From NCBI RefSeq assembly GCF_022531965.1, contig NZ_CP092831.1:1578001-1642000 (forward strand): DNA of 64,000 nt, read 5' to 3'. Position numbers and translations under genes: made by a program. This DNA comes from Paenibacillus peoriae (GTDB lineage: Bacteria > Bacillota > Bacilli > Paenibacillales > Paenibacillaceae). Below, piece by piece: positions 45,401-54,802 of the stretch. The notes under the pieces were generated by a model. It saw nothing but the letters and a program-made list of their open reading frames with translations. It was not told the DNA's origin and ran no database searches. How positions within the stretch are numbered: the stretch's first letter is position 1; each line of letters starts with the position of its first letter.

Positions 45401-48400
45401 CTGGCGTTACGTGAATATGCCGCTGCGAGTCTGCCCGATTATATGGTACCTTCAGCGTTTGTGATGCTGGGGGCCTTGCCGCTCATGCCTAATGGGAAGC
45501 TGGACCGTAAGGCATTGCCTGCTCCTGTTATGGATAAGATTCTCCACGTCCGTACTCCCAGAACACCACAGGAAGCCATGTTGTGTGACCTGTTCGCAGA
45601 AGTGCTGGCACTACCGATAGTCGGTATTGATGACAGTTTCTTTGATCTGGGCGGTCACTCGCTACTTGGCGCACGCTTGATGGCAAGAATCCGGGAGGTA
45701 TTCGGGGTAGAACTGAATATAGGCCGCCTGTTTGAAACTCCTACGGTTGCCAGTTTTGCGGAACGACTGGACCAAGGGCAGAGCTTAAGGCCCTCATTGC
45801 TTCCGGCCGTACGTCCACAACGAATTCCTCTCTCCTTCGCCCAGAGCCGATTATGGTTCCTGCATCGGATGGAGGGACCAAGCCCTACATATAATATCCC
45901 ACTCGTTATCCGTATGTCGGGGGATGTAAATGTGGAGGCACTTCAAGCTGCCTTAGGAGACATCGTGGCCCGCCATGAGACGCTGCGTACGATTTTTCCA
46001 GATGTGCAAGGTGTAGCGCAGCAGGTCATTCTGGAAATGCAGCAAGCTTGGCCTGTACTCCGTGTGACGAAAATTTGTGAGGCAGAGCTGCCACACATGC
46101 TTGCTGAAGGGTCACGTTACTGCTTTGATCTTGCAGTGGAGCCGGCTTTGCGAACCGAACTGTTCACGCTGTCTGCTGACCAGCATGTGCTGCTTATGAC
46201 GTTGCACCATATTGTCGGAGATGGCTGGTCGCTGAATGCACTCACACGTGATTTGGCAACAGCCTATGCTGCGCACATCGACCGTAATGCACATGCGGAA
46301 CAATCCGCACATCCTGAAAGCATGGCACCGGTGTTGCCGATGCTGCCTGTACAATATGCGGATTATGCGCTATGGCAGCAGGATCTGCTTGGCAGGGAGA
46401 ACGAGACTGGCAGCCTGATGAACAAGCAGCTTGCTTATTGGCACGACGCATTGAAAGGTCTGCCGGATCAAATAGATCTGCCTTCAGACTATCCACGCCC
46501 TTCCGAGGCCAGCTACCGGGGAGATACCGTTGTATTGCGTATCGCTCCCGAATTGCATGAGCAGTTGCTGCGTTTGGCTCGTGAAAGTCGGGGCAGCCTT
46601 TTTATGGTGGTGCAGGCTGGGTTGGCCGCATTGCTAACCCGATTGGGTGCAGGAACGGATATCCCGGTGGGCAGCCCGATAGCGGGACGTAACGCAGAGG
46701 GACTGGATCATCTCGTGGGCTTGTTTATCAACACGCTGGTGCTTCGTATCGACACATTGGGCGACCCTACTTTCCGTGAGCTTTTGGAACGGGTCCGTCG
46801 CACTTGTCTGGATGCGTATGAACATCAGGATGTACCCTTCGAGCGGCTTGTAGAGATGCTGAACCCTACACGTTCCAGATCGAGACATCCATTGTTTCAA
46901 GTTATGCTTGCTTTACAAAACACCCCTGATCCCGAATTGCTGTTGCCCGGTGTGGAAACTCAACTGCAATTGGCCAGTGTGGGTGCAGCGAAATTTGATC
47001 TGACGGTGGAGCTGCGCGAGTGTCGGACCGCAGACGGGCGACCTGATGGAATCAAGGGATGGATCGAATACAACACCGATTTATTTAAAAGAGAAACGAT
47101 AGAAGCTATGAAGGTACGGCTGGAGCGACTATTGGTGGCCGCGGTGGCTAATACAGAACAACCGATAGGGGCCCTGGATATTTTGGGACCAGAGGAACGA
47201 CACGAAATCCTCGTGAAGTGGAACGGTGACACGAACGCGAGCACTCGTCCTAACCAAGCGTCTACCTCAAGCTTGCCTGCTCTATTCGAACAACAGGCTG
47301 CCCGTACCCCGGGAGCTGTTGCAGTTTCATACGAAGGCAACCAGCTAAGTTATGAGGAATTGAACGCGCGTGCCAATCGACTGGCGCATCTGCTGATAGC
47401 GCGTGGTGCAGGTCCAGATCGCATTGTGGCGCTGGCGCTTCCTCGGTCACTGGATATGGTTATTGCATTGCTGGCTGTGCTTAAATCGGGAGCCGCCTAC
47501 TTGCCGCTAGATCCTGATTATCCGGCAGATCGTCTCGCATATATGCTAGAGGATGCTTCACCTGCTCTGATGATTACCAGCATTCACGTGACAATATCCT
47601 CAATTCCGGTAACAAGCACGGTATTCCCGGTTGTACTGGAGGATCCTCAGACAAATAAGGAGCTGAAGTCATATCCCGACCGGAACCCGGTGGATGCAGA
47701 CCGTCTGATGCCTTTGTTGCCGCTTCATCCTGCTTATATTATTTATACGTCCGGTTCTACCGGAAAACCAAAGGGAGTAGTTATTCCTCATCAAAATGTC
47801 GCGCGTTTGTTTGATTCGACGCAGCCCTGGTTTCATTTTGGTCCATCGGATGTATGGACTCTGTTCCACTCCTATGCGTTTGATTTTTCAGTATGGGAAA
47901 TTTGGGGACCGTTGCTGCATGGAGGCCGTCTTGTCATTGTGCCGTATACTGTCAGTCGTTCTCCGGAGCAATTCCTGCAATTGCTGGTGAACGAGAGTGT
48001 AACGGTGCTCAATCAGACACCTTCGGCATTTTATCAACTGATGCAGGCTGATCTTGAACAGCCTGTCCTTTCACAAAAGCTGGCGTTGCGTTATGTCGTA
48101 TTTGGTGGTGAGGCTCTGGAACTGGGCCGGCTGCCTGCATGGTATGAGCGTCATGCAGACGATGCTCCTACCTTGGTGAATATGTATGGGATTACGGAGA
48201 CAACTGTACATGTCAGCTATATTGCGTTGGACCGTGATATGGTGGCTGAAAAAGCAAACAGTCTGATTGGGCGTCCCATCTCTGATCTGCAAGTGTATGT
48301 GCTGGATGATCGACTTCAGCCTGTCCCGCCGGGTGTAACGGGTGATTTATATGTCGCCGGTGCTGGATTGGCACAAGGCTATTTGGGAAAACCCGCTTTA

Positions 48401-49906
48401 ACGGCAGAGCGTTTTGTAGCCGATCCGTATGGTTTGCCGGGGAGCCGGATGTATCGGACAGGTGATTTGGCCCGCTGGCGGTCTGACGGCTCGCTGGAGT
48501 ATGCCGGACGTGCTGACCAGCAGGTCAAAATACGTGGTTTTCGCATGGAGCCGGGAGAAATTGAAGCGGTGCTGGTTCGGCATGATGATGTGGCTCAGGC
48601 AGCGGTCATTGTCCGCGAAGATCAGCCGGGGGACAAACGACTCGTCGCCTATATTGTTCCTGTACCTGGCGGTGAACCGCAAGCGTCCAGACTCCGACTG
48701 CATGCAGGAGTCAGCTTGCCTGATTATATGATACCGTCAGCTTTTGTCACGGTATCCGATCTCCCGCTTACACCTAATGGCAAGCTGGATCGTAAAGCAT
48801 TACCTGCTCCCATGCAGATGGCTGCGGGTGGAGGAAGGGGACCGCGAACGCCACAGGAGGAAATCCTGTGTGATTTGTTTGCCGAGACGCTTGGCATGGA
48901 GCGAATCGGTATAGATGATGGCTTTTTTGATCTGGGAGGTCATTCATTGCTGGCTGTGAAGCTGATTAGTAGAATCCGCGAGGCATTGGGTATCGAGTTG
49001 GGCATTGGCAACCTTTTTGGAACGCCAACAGTGGCTGGCCTAGCCGAGCAGTTGAACGTAGGTGCCAGTCAAGGGGCTTTGGACGTTTTGCTGCCTTTGC
49101 GGGCAAGCGGATTGCAAGCTCCGTTGTTCTGTGTACACCCGGCAGGCGGATTAAGCTGGTGTTATGCGGGCTTGATCCAGTCCATGGGCAAGGATTATCC
49201 GATTTATGGCTTACAGGCTCGCGGGATCGCCCGACAGGAGGAATTGCCGCAGACGCTGGATGATATGGCAGCCGATTATATTCGTCATATTCGCACAATT
49301 CAGCCCACAGGACCGTATCATCTGTTGGGGTGGTCTTTGGGAGGGAATGTAGCTCATGCAATAGCGACACAGCTTCAATACGAAGGAGAGACAATTGCGA
49401 TTCTGACCATGCTGGATTCCTACCCAAGCAACCATTTGCCGCTGCGGGGAGGACCAGATGAGGAGGAAGCGTTAATCGCTCTGTTGGCTCTGGGGGGTTA
49501 TGACCCGGATAGTCTGAATGATGAGCCTTTGCGGCTTTCCACCGCCCTGCATATCTTACGAAGCGATGGTAGCGCCTTGGCCAGCCTCAGCGAGGAGACG
49601 ATTTTAAACCTCAAGGATACTTATGTAAATTCTGTGCGTATCTTGGGGGAGTACGTTCCGAGACGGTACAAAGGTGATATATTATTTTTCCGATCTACAA
49701 TTATCCCAGATTGGTTTGAGCCAATTGCTCCGGAAACCTGGCTTCCCTATATTGATGGACAGCTAGAGCAGCATGAACTGGATTGCCGTCATAAGGATCT
49801 GTGCCAGCCGGGACCCTTGGCTCATATTGGAAAACTGATGGCAGCAAAACTATACAGGCTTTCTAAATCAATACATCACAATCGCAAGGAGGAAAACAAA
49901 CCATGA
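42434..49906 (+). CDS. dhbF: Dimodular bacillibactin nonribosomal peptide synthetase DhbF
   Basis: This 2490-residue synthetase has the order C-A-T-C-A-T-TE. C1 has HHIALDG at 139-145 and should join 2,3-dihydroxybenzoate from DhbB. A1 reads D-I-L-Q-L-G-L-I-W-K at the ten pocket positions, the glycine code. T1 has S1076 in GGHSLLG. C2 has HHIVGDG at 1258-1264. A2 reads D-F-W-N-V-G-M-V-H-K, one conservative change from the DhbF threonine code. T2 has S2171 in GGHSLLA. The TE has S2301 in GWSLGG and should assemble three DHB-Gly-Thr units into the cyclic trilactone. No epimerase domain exists. A linker of about 60 extra residues (around 932-992) lies in A1 before its final motif. I chose the ATG at 42434, seven bases after GGAGGG. 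Confidence 0.95.
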   Translation: MLKHQAIRLPLSGAQAGIWFAQQMDLQNPAYNTGEYVEIHGPVDPICFKEALRRTMAEAESLHLRFGEDEDGPWQMIMPSGEWTLHQIDVSAAPDPRKVAEVWMRDDLLKPIDLTQGPLFTQAFFRVGHHQFFWYQRVHHIALDGFGFSLIAQRVAQLYTSLAEGRLDEEGCFPRFSQLLEEDSVYRVSEKFGQEREFWIKRFADGFEVASLGDHATRNSRHVASKEAMAGGFVRVTAHVTSAERERLQMAAERLNVSWPDVILAAMAIYIHRFTGAQDVILGLPMMNRLGSASLRVPGMVMNLLPLRLSIQPGMKVATLLRQLVQELGEIRRHAKYRHEELRRDLRLLSENRRLFGPLVNIMPFDYELNFNGSRGITHNLSAGPVDDLSLNVYDRSDGSGLRIDWDANPAMYSKREIEEHQQRFLQLLTKVAASEPEQPVGQIDLLLPAERQLILKGWNRSSSPMPVASLQEMLQLQAELRPDAVAVECDNDMVVSYKELNKRANRLAHWLIAHGTGPEQIVALMLPRSVNMVIGMLAVLKTGAAYVPLDPDYPQDRVAYVLEHASPVCILTNAQVADRIPADISVPRMFLDGGSGQGDSAAVLNGHNHELSAYPDTNPTDRERVQPLSTDHPAYIIYTSGSTGKPKGVVITFKSLTNFLLAMQDQFTLCEQDRLLAVTTISFDISGLEIYLPLLNGAQLIIARKETVQEPSALAELINRSQPTLMQATPTLWHVLATEHAEAIRGLRVLVGGEALPEELLHALQRLDCRITNLYGPTETTIWSTAASIEKGDTGTPAIGRPIRNTQVYVLDGSLQAVPAGVTGDLYIAGDGLARGYYGRPDLTAERFVANPFGPPGSRMYRTGDLARWRLDGSLEYGGRADHQIKIRGFRVELGEIEAVLARHSDVAQVSVIVREDREGDQRLVAYIVPIAAAATPVLTGAETETIQQEPGRSSGQSEQSEQKAPAEPFGYQSIRGDLGSSPHRLHSLALREYAAASLPDYMVPSAFVMLGALPLMPNGKLDRKALPAPVMDKILHVRTPRTPQEAMLCDLFAEVLALPIVGIDDSFFDLGGHSLLGARLMARIREVFGVELNIGRLFETPTVASFAERLDQGQSLRPSLLPAVRPQRIPLSFAQSRLWFLHRMEGPSPTYNIPLVIRMSGDVNVEALQAALGDIVARHETLRTIFPDVQGVAQQVILEMQQAWPVLRVTKICEAELPHMLAEGSRYCFDLAVEPALRTELFTLSADQHVLLMTLHHIVGDGWSLNALTRDLATAYAAHIDRNAHAEQSAHPESMAPVLPMLPVQYADYALWQQDLLGRENETGSLMNKQLAYWHDALKGLPDQIDLPSDYPRPSEASYRGDTVVLRIAPELHEQLLRLARESRGSLFMVVQAGLAALLTRLGAGTDIPVGSPIAGRNAEGLDHLVGLFINTLVLRIDTLGDPTFRELLERVRRTCLDAYEHQDVPFERLVEMLNPTRSRSRHPLFQVMLALQNTPDPELLLPGVETQLQLASVGAAKFDLTVELRECRTADGRPDGIKGWIEYNTDLFKRETIEAMKVRLERLLVAAVANTEQPIGALDILGPEERHEILVKWNGDTNASTRPNQASTSSLPALFEQQAARTPGAVAVSYEGNQLSYEELNARANRLAHLLIARGAGPDRIVALALPRSLDMVIALLAVLKSGAAYLPLDPDYPADRLAYMLEDASPALMITSIHVTISSIPVTSTVFPVVLEDPQTNKELKSYPDRNPVDADRLMPLLPLHPAYIIYTSGSTGKPKGVVIPHQNVARLFDSTQPWFHFGPSDVWTLFHSYAFDFSVWEIWGPLLHGGRLVIVPYTVSRSPEQFLQLLVNESVTVLNQTPSAFYQLMQADLEQPVLSQKLALRYVVFGGEALELGRLPAWYERHADDAPTLVNMYGITETTVHVSYIALDRDMVAEKANSLIGRPISDLQVYVLDDRLQPVPPGVTGDLYVAGAGLAQGYLGKPALTAERFVADPYGLPGSRMYRTGDLARWRSDGSLEYAGRADQQVKIRGFRMEPGEIEAVLVRHDDVAQAAVIVREDQPGDKRLVAYIVPVPGGEPQASRLRLHAGVSLPDYMIPSAFVTVSDLPLTPNGKLDRKALPAPMQMAAGGGRGPRTPQEEILCDLFAETLGMERIGIDDGFFDLGGHSLLAVKLISRIREALGIELGIGNLFGTPTVAGLAEQLNVGASQGALDVLLPLRASGLQAPLFCVHPAGGLSWCYAGLIQSMGKDYPIYGLQARGIARQEELPQTLDDMAADYIRHIRTIQPTGPYHLLGWSLGGNVAHAIATQLQYEGETIAILTMLDSYPSNHLPLRGGPDEEEALIALLALGGYDPDSLNDEPLRLSTALHILRSDGSALASLSEETILNLKDTYVNSVRILGEYVPRRYKGDILFFRSTIIPDWFEPIAPETWLPYIDGQLEQHELDCRHKDLCQPGPLAHIGKLMAAKLYRLSKSIHHNRKEENKP

Positions 49907-50121
49907 TTAATCCTTTTGAGCAGAATGAAGGTGGTTATTTAGTGCTGATGAATGGAGAAGGACAGTATTCACTCTGGCCTGATTTCCAGCATGTACCGAC
50001 TGGATGGGAGGTCGTTCACCCGACAGACAGCCGTGAGGCATGTATGAATTATATCAGCACACATTGGACAGATATGAGGCCGGATTCCTTGCATCCCAAG
50101 GCCGATGCAGTGCGTCGCTAA
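49903..50121 (+). CDS. mbtH: MbtH-like NRPS accessory protein
   Basis: This 72-residue protein has the MbtH signature: [19 protein letters not shown], the paired tryptophans of [16 protein letters not shown], and the WTDMRPDSL end. MbtH-like proteins bind adenylation domains and improve their folding and activity; the partner is DhbF. The ATG lies at 49903 and overlaps the dhbF stop codon as ATGA, so the two are coupled and made in a set ratio. It is the last gene of the dhb operon, with a terminator following. Confidence 0.95.
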   Translation: MINPFEQNEGGYLVLMNGEGQYSLWPDFQHVPTGWEVVHPTDSREACMNYISTHWTDMRPDSLHPKADAVRR

Positions 50122-50265
50122 TCGGGGAGTCATCATATCTTTATACAACTATACAACTGTTGCTCATATATGACCCATGAAATGATGACAAATGTAACGC
50201 CTTTTGATGATACCATACAATTTTTCGTGATCTTTAAAGTTTCATAGGAAGGCAGAGAACGAATT

Positions 50266-50317
50266 AGGCTGTTTCCTCTAACCGAGCGTATCGGAGGGGA
50301 AACGGCCTTTGTTTTTT
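50266..50317 (+). terminator. Terminator of the dhb operon
   Basis: AGGCTGTTTCCTCT at 50266-50279 pairs with AGGGGAAACGGCCT at 50295-50308, with small mismatches, followed by TTGTTTTTT. Confidence 0.8.
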
Positions 50318-50364
50318 ATAAATGTCATATTGATATTATCGGGAACATGTGTTATTTTATTGTT

Positions 50365-50389
50365 AATAACAAAATGATAATAACAAAAT
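50365..50389 (+). repeat. AT-rich direct repeat before the SPFH gene
   Basis: AATAACAAAAT occurs at 50365-50375 and 50379-50389, 14 bases apart, with a partly inverted copy (ATTTTATTGTTA) just before. It may be an operator or only an AT-rich promoter. Confidence 0.45.
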
Positions 50390-50422
50390 AATATAAATTG
50401 TAAAGAAAGCGGGGAAGCAGCT

Positions 50423-51484
50423 ATGTTTGGATTTAATTTTGTTAAATTTCAGCCCAGTGAATATGTGATGAAGGTGAAAAACGGGAAGGTGGTTCGGGAG
50501 GGTGTTGGATTATCCTTTTATTACTACGCCCCGACCACCTCGGTTGTTGTCGTGCCCGTCTCTTCTATTGATGCGCCGTTCATGTTTGAGGACATGACAA
50601 ATGATTTTCAGGCGGTGACGGTACAGGGGCAACTGACTTATCGAATTGTGGATTATCGGAGAACGACGCAGATTTTAAACTATACGTATGACTTGAAGGA
50701 ACGACGTTACATTTCGGATGATCCAAGCAAGCTGGCCCAACGGGTGATTAACATTGCCAAGGTGCTTACCAAAAAGTATTTGGAGCGTGTCCCGCTCAAA
50801 GAAGCTGTTCAGTCCAGTGAACGTCTGGCCCAAAACATGACAAAGGATATTGCTCAGCATACGGAAATGGAAAAGCTCGGCATTGAGGTTATGGGGCTGT
50901 CGATTTTGGCGATTCTACCTAATAAGGAGACGATGAGAGCGCTGGAGGCTCAAGCGAGGGAAGAGATTCTTCGCAACGCGGATCATGCTTTGTATGAGCG
51001 TCGTAATGCATCTATTGAGCAAGAGCGGCGTGTGAAGGAAAACGAGCTGAACACTGAGATTGCAGTGGAGACGAAAAAAAGGCAGATCCGTGAAACTCAA
51101 CTTGATGCCGAGCGTTCCGTAAAGCAAAAGCAAAGTGAGATGAAAGAGGAGCAGCTACGATTTGACACGGCCTTGGAGGAGAAAAAACGCGAGCTGATTG
51201 AGCTGACCGTAACGAATAAAAAGGCAGAAGCCGATGCCAAGGCCTATGAGCTGACAGCCGTCATGAAATCGTTGCAGGATGTTGAACCGAACGTACTTCA
51301 AGCTATGGCTAACATGGATATGAGCCCGGATAAACTAATTGCGATTGCATTCCAGGAGCTTGCAGAAAATGCAGGGAAAATCGGTCAGCTGAATATTACG
51401 CCGGATCTGCTGCAAGGTCTCATGTCAGATACGGGAGCAAGCGGATCAGGAGGATCGAGAGGGTCTGGAGGAAGAACACGATGA
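50423..51484 (+). CDS. SPFH/Band-7 domain protein
   Basis: This 353-residue protein has an SPFH domain (about 10-175, with VKNGKVVREGVGLSFYYYAPTT and VPVSSIDAPFMFEDMTNDFQ) and then a long charged coiled coil (about 180-275, repeats such as ERRVKENELNTEIAVETKKR). The tail ends in a Gly/Ser-rich stretch. There is no N-terminal membrane helix, unlike HflK and flotillin, so membrane association must come through the SPFH face or a partner. The ATG at 50423 follows GCGGGGAAGCAG. Its stop codon overlaps the start of the next gene as ATGA, so SPFH and the NAD-kinase-like protein form one coupled unit. Confidence 0.85.
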   Translation: MFGFNFVKFQPSEYVMKVKNGKVVREGVGLSFYYYAPTTSVVVVPVSSIDAPFMFEDMTNDFQAVTVQGQLTYRIVDYRRTTQILNYTYDLKERRYISDDPSKLAQRVINIAKVLTKKYLERVPLKEAVQSSERLAQNMTKDIAQHTEMEKLGIEVMGLSILAILPNKETMRALEAQAREEILRNADHALYERRNASIEQERRVKENELNTEIAVETKKRQIRETQLDAERSVKQKQSEMKEEQLRFDTALEEKKRELIELTVTNKKAEADAKAYELTAVMKSLQDVEPNVLQAMANMDMSPDKLIAIAFQELAENAGKIGQLNITPDLLQGLMSDTGASGSGGSRGSGGRTR

Positions 51485-52482
51485 GCGGCCGAATGACAGA
51501 GCAGAAGATCATTTTGGTGAAGCGTAAAACGCGACTGGAGGAACTGATTGTCCGATACAATACGGTGCAGCAGGCTCGCTTCTTTATGGAACGGCTGGGT
51601 GCGGATTTCAGTGATTATGTGCTGGAGGACGAAAATTACCGCAGGGCGGTGGCAACGGCAACGTCGGAGTTAACGGCCTTGGGTCGTGTTCAGATTGTGG
51701 AGCGGGAGCATGTGCCGAACTTTATTTTTGGTGAGCAGGATACAGTGGTGGTGCTGGGTCAGGATGGGCTGGTAGCCAACACCTTAAAATATTTGACCGA
51801 GCAGCCGCTTATCGGCGTGAATCCAGATCCATTGCGCTGGGACGGGGTATTGCTGCCGTTTACCGTATCCGACCTGCGCTGGGTAGTGCCGGATGTATTC
51901 GTGCACAGACGGCCAATTAAGGAAGTTACGCTGGCTAAGGCCCGATTAAATGATGGCCAATCCTTGTATGCTGTAAATGATTTGTTCATTGGACGCAAAA
52001 CTCATGTTTCCGCGAGATATGAGCTAAGGCTGGAGGATCAAGTAGAGCAGCAATCCTCCAGCGGCATTATCGTTTCAACCGGATTGGGAGCGACAGGCTG
52101 GCTGACCAGCGTACTGGCTGGAGCGGCCGGAATTGTCGGCAGTGCTACACGGCATCCAATCTCGCTGACTCCAAGCCAGCTGATGCCAGGTACAGCCTTC
52201 AGTCAGGAAGGGACAGCAGACGGAATGAGTCATGATCATCGTGCAACCTGGAGTTCGCCATCGCTTTATTTTACGGTGAGAGAACCATTCCCCAGCCGAA
52301 CGACTGCTGCGGATCTCGTGTTTGGTCAGGTAGCAGCCGAAAAACCGTTACGGATTGCATCGCAGATGCCGGAAAACGGAGTTATTTTCAGTGATGGAGT
52401 AGAAAGTGACTTTCTGGAGTTTAATGCTGGCATTGAGGCGATCATTGAACCCGCGGAGAAAAAAGGGCATCTGGTCGTGTAG
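51481..52482 (+). CDS. Divergent NAD-kinase-like protein coupled to an SPFH protein
   Basis: This 333-residue protein follows the ATP-NAD/diacylglycerol kinase fold. The GGDGT motif of NAD kinases reads GQDG at 93-96 (VVLGQDGLVANTLKYL); the second motif NE/D reads NDLFIGRKT (166-174); and the TPTGSTAY segment reads STGLGATGWLTS (199-210). Thus the fold markers are present but the catalytic Asp and Thr residues are changed. It may be an inactive or altered-substrate kinase. The C-terminal 120 residues look beta-rich. It starts within the ATGA overlap with the SPFH gene. Similar pairs occur in actinobacteria in my recollection, not checked. Confidence 0.72.
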   Translation: MSGRMTEQKIILVKRKTRLEELIVRYNTVQQARFFMERLGADFSDYVLEDENYRRAVATATSELTALGRVQIVEREHVPNFIFGEQDTVVVLGQDGLVANTLKYLTEQPLIGVNPDPLRWDGVLLPFTVSDLRWVVPDVFVHRRPIKEVTLAKARLNDGQSLYAVNDLFIGRKTHVSARYELRLEDQVEQQSSSGIIVSTGLGATGWLTSVLAGAAGIVGSATRHPISLTPSQLMPGTAFSQEGTADGMSHDHRATWSSPSLYFTVREPFPSRTTAADLVFGQVAAEKPLRIASQMPENGVIFSDGVESDFLEFNAGIEAIIEPAEKKGHLVV

Positions 52483-52559
52483 AGGTTTGTACAGGACGGC
52501 AATGGGTAATTATGAGTAAGGTACAACCATCAGATGAAATTAAAAAAGGAGGAATCAAC

Positions 52560-52739
52560 ATGAGCGACCACACTCAAGACGAAGCGAAAATCCGCAACAA
52601 GAAGGACGAGGACGGAGATTCCTTGATGGAGAAAACGAAGCTGGAAAATGGCGTGGATATCGAGCCTGAGGCTGATGAATGGATTGCGAAGCCCTCACCA
52701 GTGTCATACGATGATACGAACTCCTCTTCGAAGAAATAA
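52560..52739 (+). CDS. Small charged protein downstream of the NAD-kinase-like gene
   Basis: This 59-residue protein begins MSDHTQDEAKIRNKKDEDGD and is very acidic and hydrophilic, with no Cys and no hydrophobic core; it is likely disordered. I chose the ATG at 52560 because AAAAAGGAGG lies just upstream. It ends just before a strong terminator, so it closes the SPFH operon. No family was recognised. Confidence 0.6.
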   Translation: MSDHTQDEAKIRNKKDEDGDSLMEKTKLENGVDIEPEADEWIAKPSPVSYDDTNSSSKK

Positions 52740-52769
52740 GGCTCTGGCATTCCAATAGAGCAGTGATGC

Positions 52770-52808
52770 AAAGACAGATGATCCCTAATCGGGTCATCTG
52801 TCTTTTTT
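52770..52808. terminator. Strong bidirectional terminator
   Basis: AAAGACAGATGATCCC and GGGTCATCTGTCTTT pair almost fully around a short AT loop, with T6 on the plus side. It separates the SPFH operon from the convergent LuxR gene. Confidence 0.93.
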
Positions 52809-52815
52809 ACATAGG

Positions 52816-53832
52816 TTAATTGAATCTGGAATATACCTTCCATACTAGCTCACGACGGCTGCTTACATCTGTTTTCAAGAAAATCGCTTTCAGGTGATCC
52901 TGCACCGTGTAGGCAGTAATATGAAGTGCGCTGGCCAGCTCCTTGGTCGAAAAGCCCTGAACAATGAGTTGGACAATTTGTCTCTCTCGTTCGGACCATG
53001 AGTACACCTCAGCCATAAGCGGTAGCATGTCAGTTGCTTTAGCAGCCTCAAACCATACGGCTAGCTGCTTCTGTCCCGTATGCTTCTGTCCGCCTTGCAG
53101 AAGGGTGGCTCTGATGGTTACCCATGGGGCTCCTGCGTCTGTGGAAGGGATACATAGTCGTGCTGGTGCAGTGGCAGTGGATAGCGCTCGCAAGCATACC
53201 ACCCGGACGGGAGCCGGAAGACCGTCTTCATGGATTCCCTCCTGCTGCCGAAGCAACTGTAGCCACTGCTCTGCTACTAAATTGGACGAAATCGGTTTTA
53301 GCTTATCGGAAAGCATGAGAACTCCTGGCTCAAGTCCATTTTCCGTGATCATGGCAGGGGATGGAGATAAACCGACACTGGCCTGACGCAGATGATAGGC
53401 TATGGACGGCGCTAACGCTTCAAGCACTTGTTGCTCTTCCTCGCTGAATACAGGTTTTCCATGATGACGGAACAACGTAAGAAATCCCCAACAGCTCCCT
53501 TTGTACATAAACGGAACACGTAGCTCATCTCCGAATCCGGCGGGTTGCAAAACATCTCTATATCGTGTGCTCCGATCCGGTTGGCCATGTGTAAACCCAT
53601 GTAGCGTCGCTACAGACTGTCCTTCTCGCACCAACTGATCATATTTCATCATATCGGCGTGCAGGTATTCGTATTCTAGTAGTTTGTTATGAATGTCCTC
53701 CACACCCGACTCTGTAAATGCCCCTGTGGAAAGCAGCGTACGCGGATCTACTGAGGTACAGCACGCCGCATCGAAAGTAACCTGAGTACGCAAGCGGTCG
53801 ATTAGGGTGTGCTTGTAGTATGCGTTCATCAT
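52816..53832 (-). CDS. LuxR-family regulator with a GAF-like sensor domain
   Basis: This 338-residue regulator has a GAF-like domain (about residues 20-165, with TYYRDVL-like and LRVPFMYKGSCWGFLTLF) and a C-terminal LuxR helix-turn-helix (about 275-330, WSERERQIVQLIVQGFSTKELA then ITAYTVQDHLKAIFLKTDV). No receiver or AHL-binding domain is present. The GAF part may bind a small ligand. The ATG at 53832 follows TAGGAG. It is divergent from the methyltransferase operon, and a Fur-type box lies in the 170-base gap, so it may control or be controlled with that operon. Confidence 0.85.
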   Translation of the reverse strand: MMNAYYKHTLIDRLRTQVTFDAACCTSVDPRTLLSTGAFTESGVEDIHNKLLEYEYLHADMMKYDQLVREGQSVATLHGFTHGQPDRSTRYRDVLQPAGFGDELRVPFMYKGSCWGFLTLFRHHGKPVFSEEEQQVLEALAPSIAYHLRQASVGLSPSPAMITENGLEPGVLMLSDKLKPISSNLVAEQWLQLLRQQEGIHEDGLPAPVRVVCLRALSTATAPARLCIPSTDAGAPWVTIRATLLQGGQKHTGQKQLAVWFEAAKATDMLPLMAEVYSWSERERQIVQLIVQGFSTKELASALHITAYTVQDHLKAIFLKTDVSSRRELVWKVYSRFN

Positions 53833-53919
53833 TTACTCCTATCGAGAAAGCTGGAGATTCTCAAGCGCGATTATTAAATCCCACATTTATGGGATGGTGG
53901 ATATTCGTATTGTCTTTAT

Positions 53920-53941
53920 AATTGAGAATGATTCTTAATTA
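53920..53941. promoter_or_regulatory. Fur-type box between the LuxR gene and the methyltransferase operon
   Basis: ATTGAGAATGATTCTTAAT at 53921-53939 is a near-perfect palindrome (one mismatched pair). The core TGAGAATGATTCTTA matches the Fur 7-1-7 consensus at 11 of 14 positions, and the TGAGAAT half is a common Fur variant. It lies about 60 bases before the methyltransferase start. Confidence 0.65.
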
Positions 53942-54001
53942 AATCTACAATAAATGAATGGTCTGAGAAGATCAAGGCTAAATGTTTGGAGGAAAGCACA
54001 T

Positions 54002-54763
54002 ATGAGACATACCCCTATTGGAAATACGGACTCAAATCAACCTATGAGCTGGAATCATCCGAATGTGCATAAGTACGCGGATACGATTGCTTTAAAAATA
54101 CCTGGATATGCTCATTTGTACGAGATGACAGACGGTTTGATAGCCGCACAGCTTGAAGCACAAACTCATATTCGAAATATAGATCCAAATGTGCTAATTG
54201 TCGGAGCTGGAGGCGGTCAGGAATTGATTACGCTCGGAGGGCGCCATGATGCATGGTCCTTTACGGCAGTTGATCCCTCTGAGCACATGCTGGATTTGGC
54301 ACGTAAGCGTGTAACACATGCGGGCATCAGTTCAAAAATATCGTTTGTTGCAGGTACGTTGGAAGAGTTGTCTGGAGAACAGCCTGAAGAACAGCGCGAA
54401 AAGCACAGCGAAGAATCATGCAGAGAACCGGTCTATGACGCTGCAACCTGCCTGCTGGTGCTTCATTTTCTTCAAAGCTTGGAAAGTAAACAGGCGTTGC
54501 TACGCCAGATATCTACTCGACTCAAGCCGGGTGCGCCTTTTTGTTTAGCTTCTATTAATGGGAATTCACAGGAGCCTTCTTTTTCCATCCAAATGCAGGC
54601 GTGGAAAGGTCATATGCTGAGCCAGGGCATTTCACTGGAGGATTGGGAACGATTCGCTGCTTCCATCGGTCGTGAGTCAAACCCAGTGTCCAATGCGGCA
54701 ATACAGGAACTGTTGATAGATGCAGGCTTTACCCACATCACCCGGTATTATGGTGCTTTTTAG
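54002..54763 (+). CDS. Class I SAM-dependent methyltransferase, first gene of a Fur-type operon
   Basis: This 253-residue methyltransferase has the SAM loop LIVGAGGGQELITLGG (66-81), an acidic residue ending strand 2 in FTAVDPSEHMLDLARKR, and AATCLLVLHFL as motif IV. Overall it resembles tellurite-resistance/UbiE-like methyltransferases. The substrate is unknown. I chose the ATG at 54002 because TTGGAGGAAAG lies upstream; an in-frame ATG at 53954 has none. It is 39 bases from the next gene, a saccharopine-dehydrogenase-like protein, with which it forms an operon. Confidence 0.8.
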   Translation: MRHTPIGNTDSNQPMSWNHPNVHKYADTIALKIPGYAHLYEMTDGLIAAQLEAQTHIRNIDPNVLIVGAGGGQELITLGGRHDAWSFTAVDPSEHMLDLARKRVTHAGISSKISFVAGTLEELSGEQPEEQREKHSEESCREPVYDAATCLLVLHFLQSLESKQALLRQISTRLKPGAPFCLASINGNSQEPSFSIQMQAWKGHMLSQGISLEDWERFAASIGRESNPVSNAAIQELLIDAGFTHITRYYGAF

Positions 54764-54802
54764 TAAATGCATGGTTTGCAGTTAAAGAGGGAGGGACAGC
54801 TT

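Noticed and set aside
43457..49435. Several long minus-strand frames inside dhbF
   Set aside because: They are shadows of a high-GC gene with strong codon bias; none has a start site or family match.
50340..50395. AT repeat before the SPFH gene considered as a CRISPR or iteron array
   Set aside because: Only two 11-base copies in simple AT sequence.
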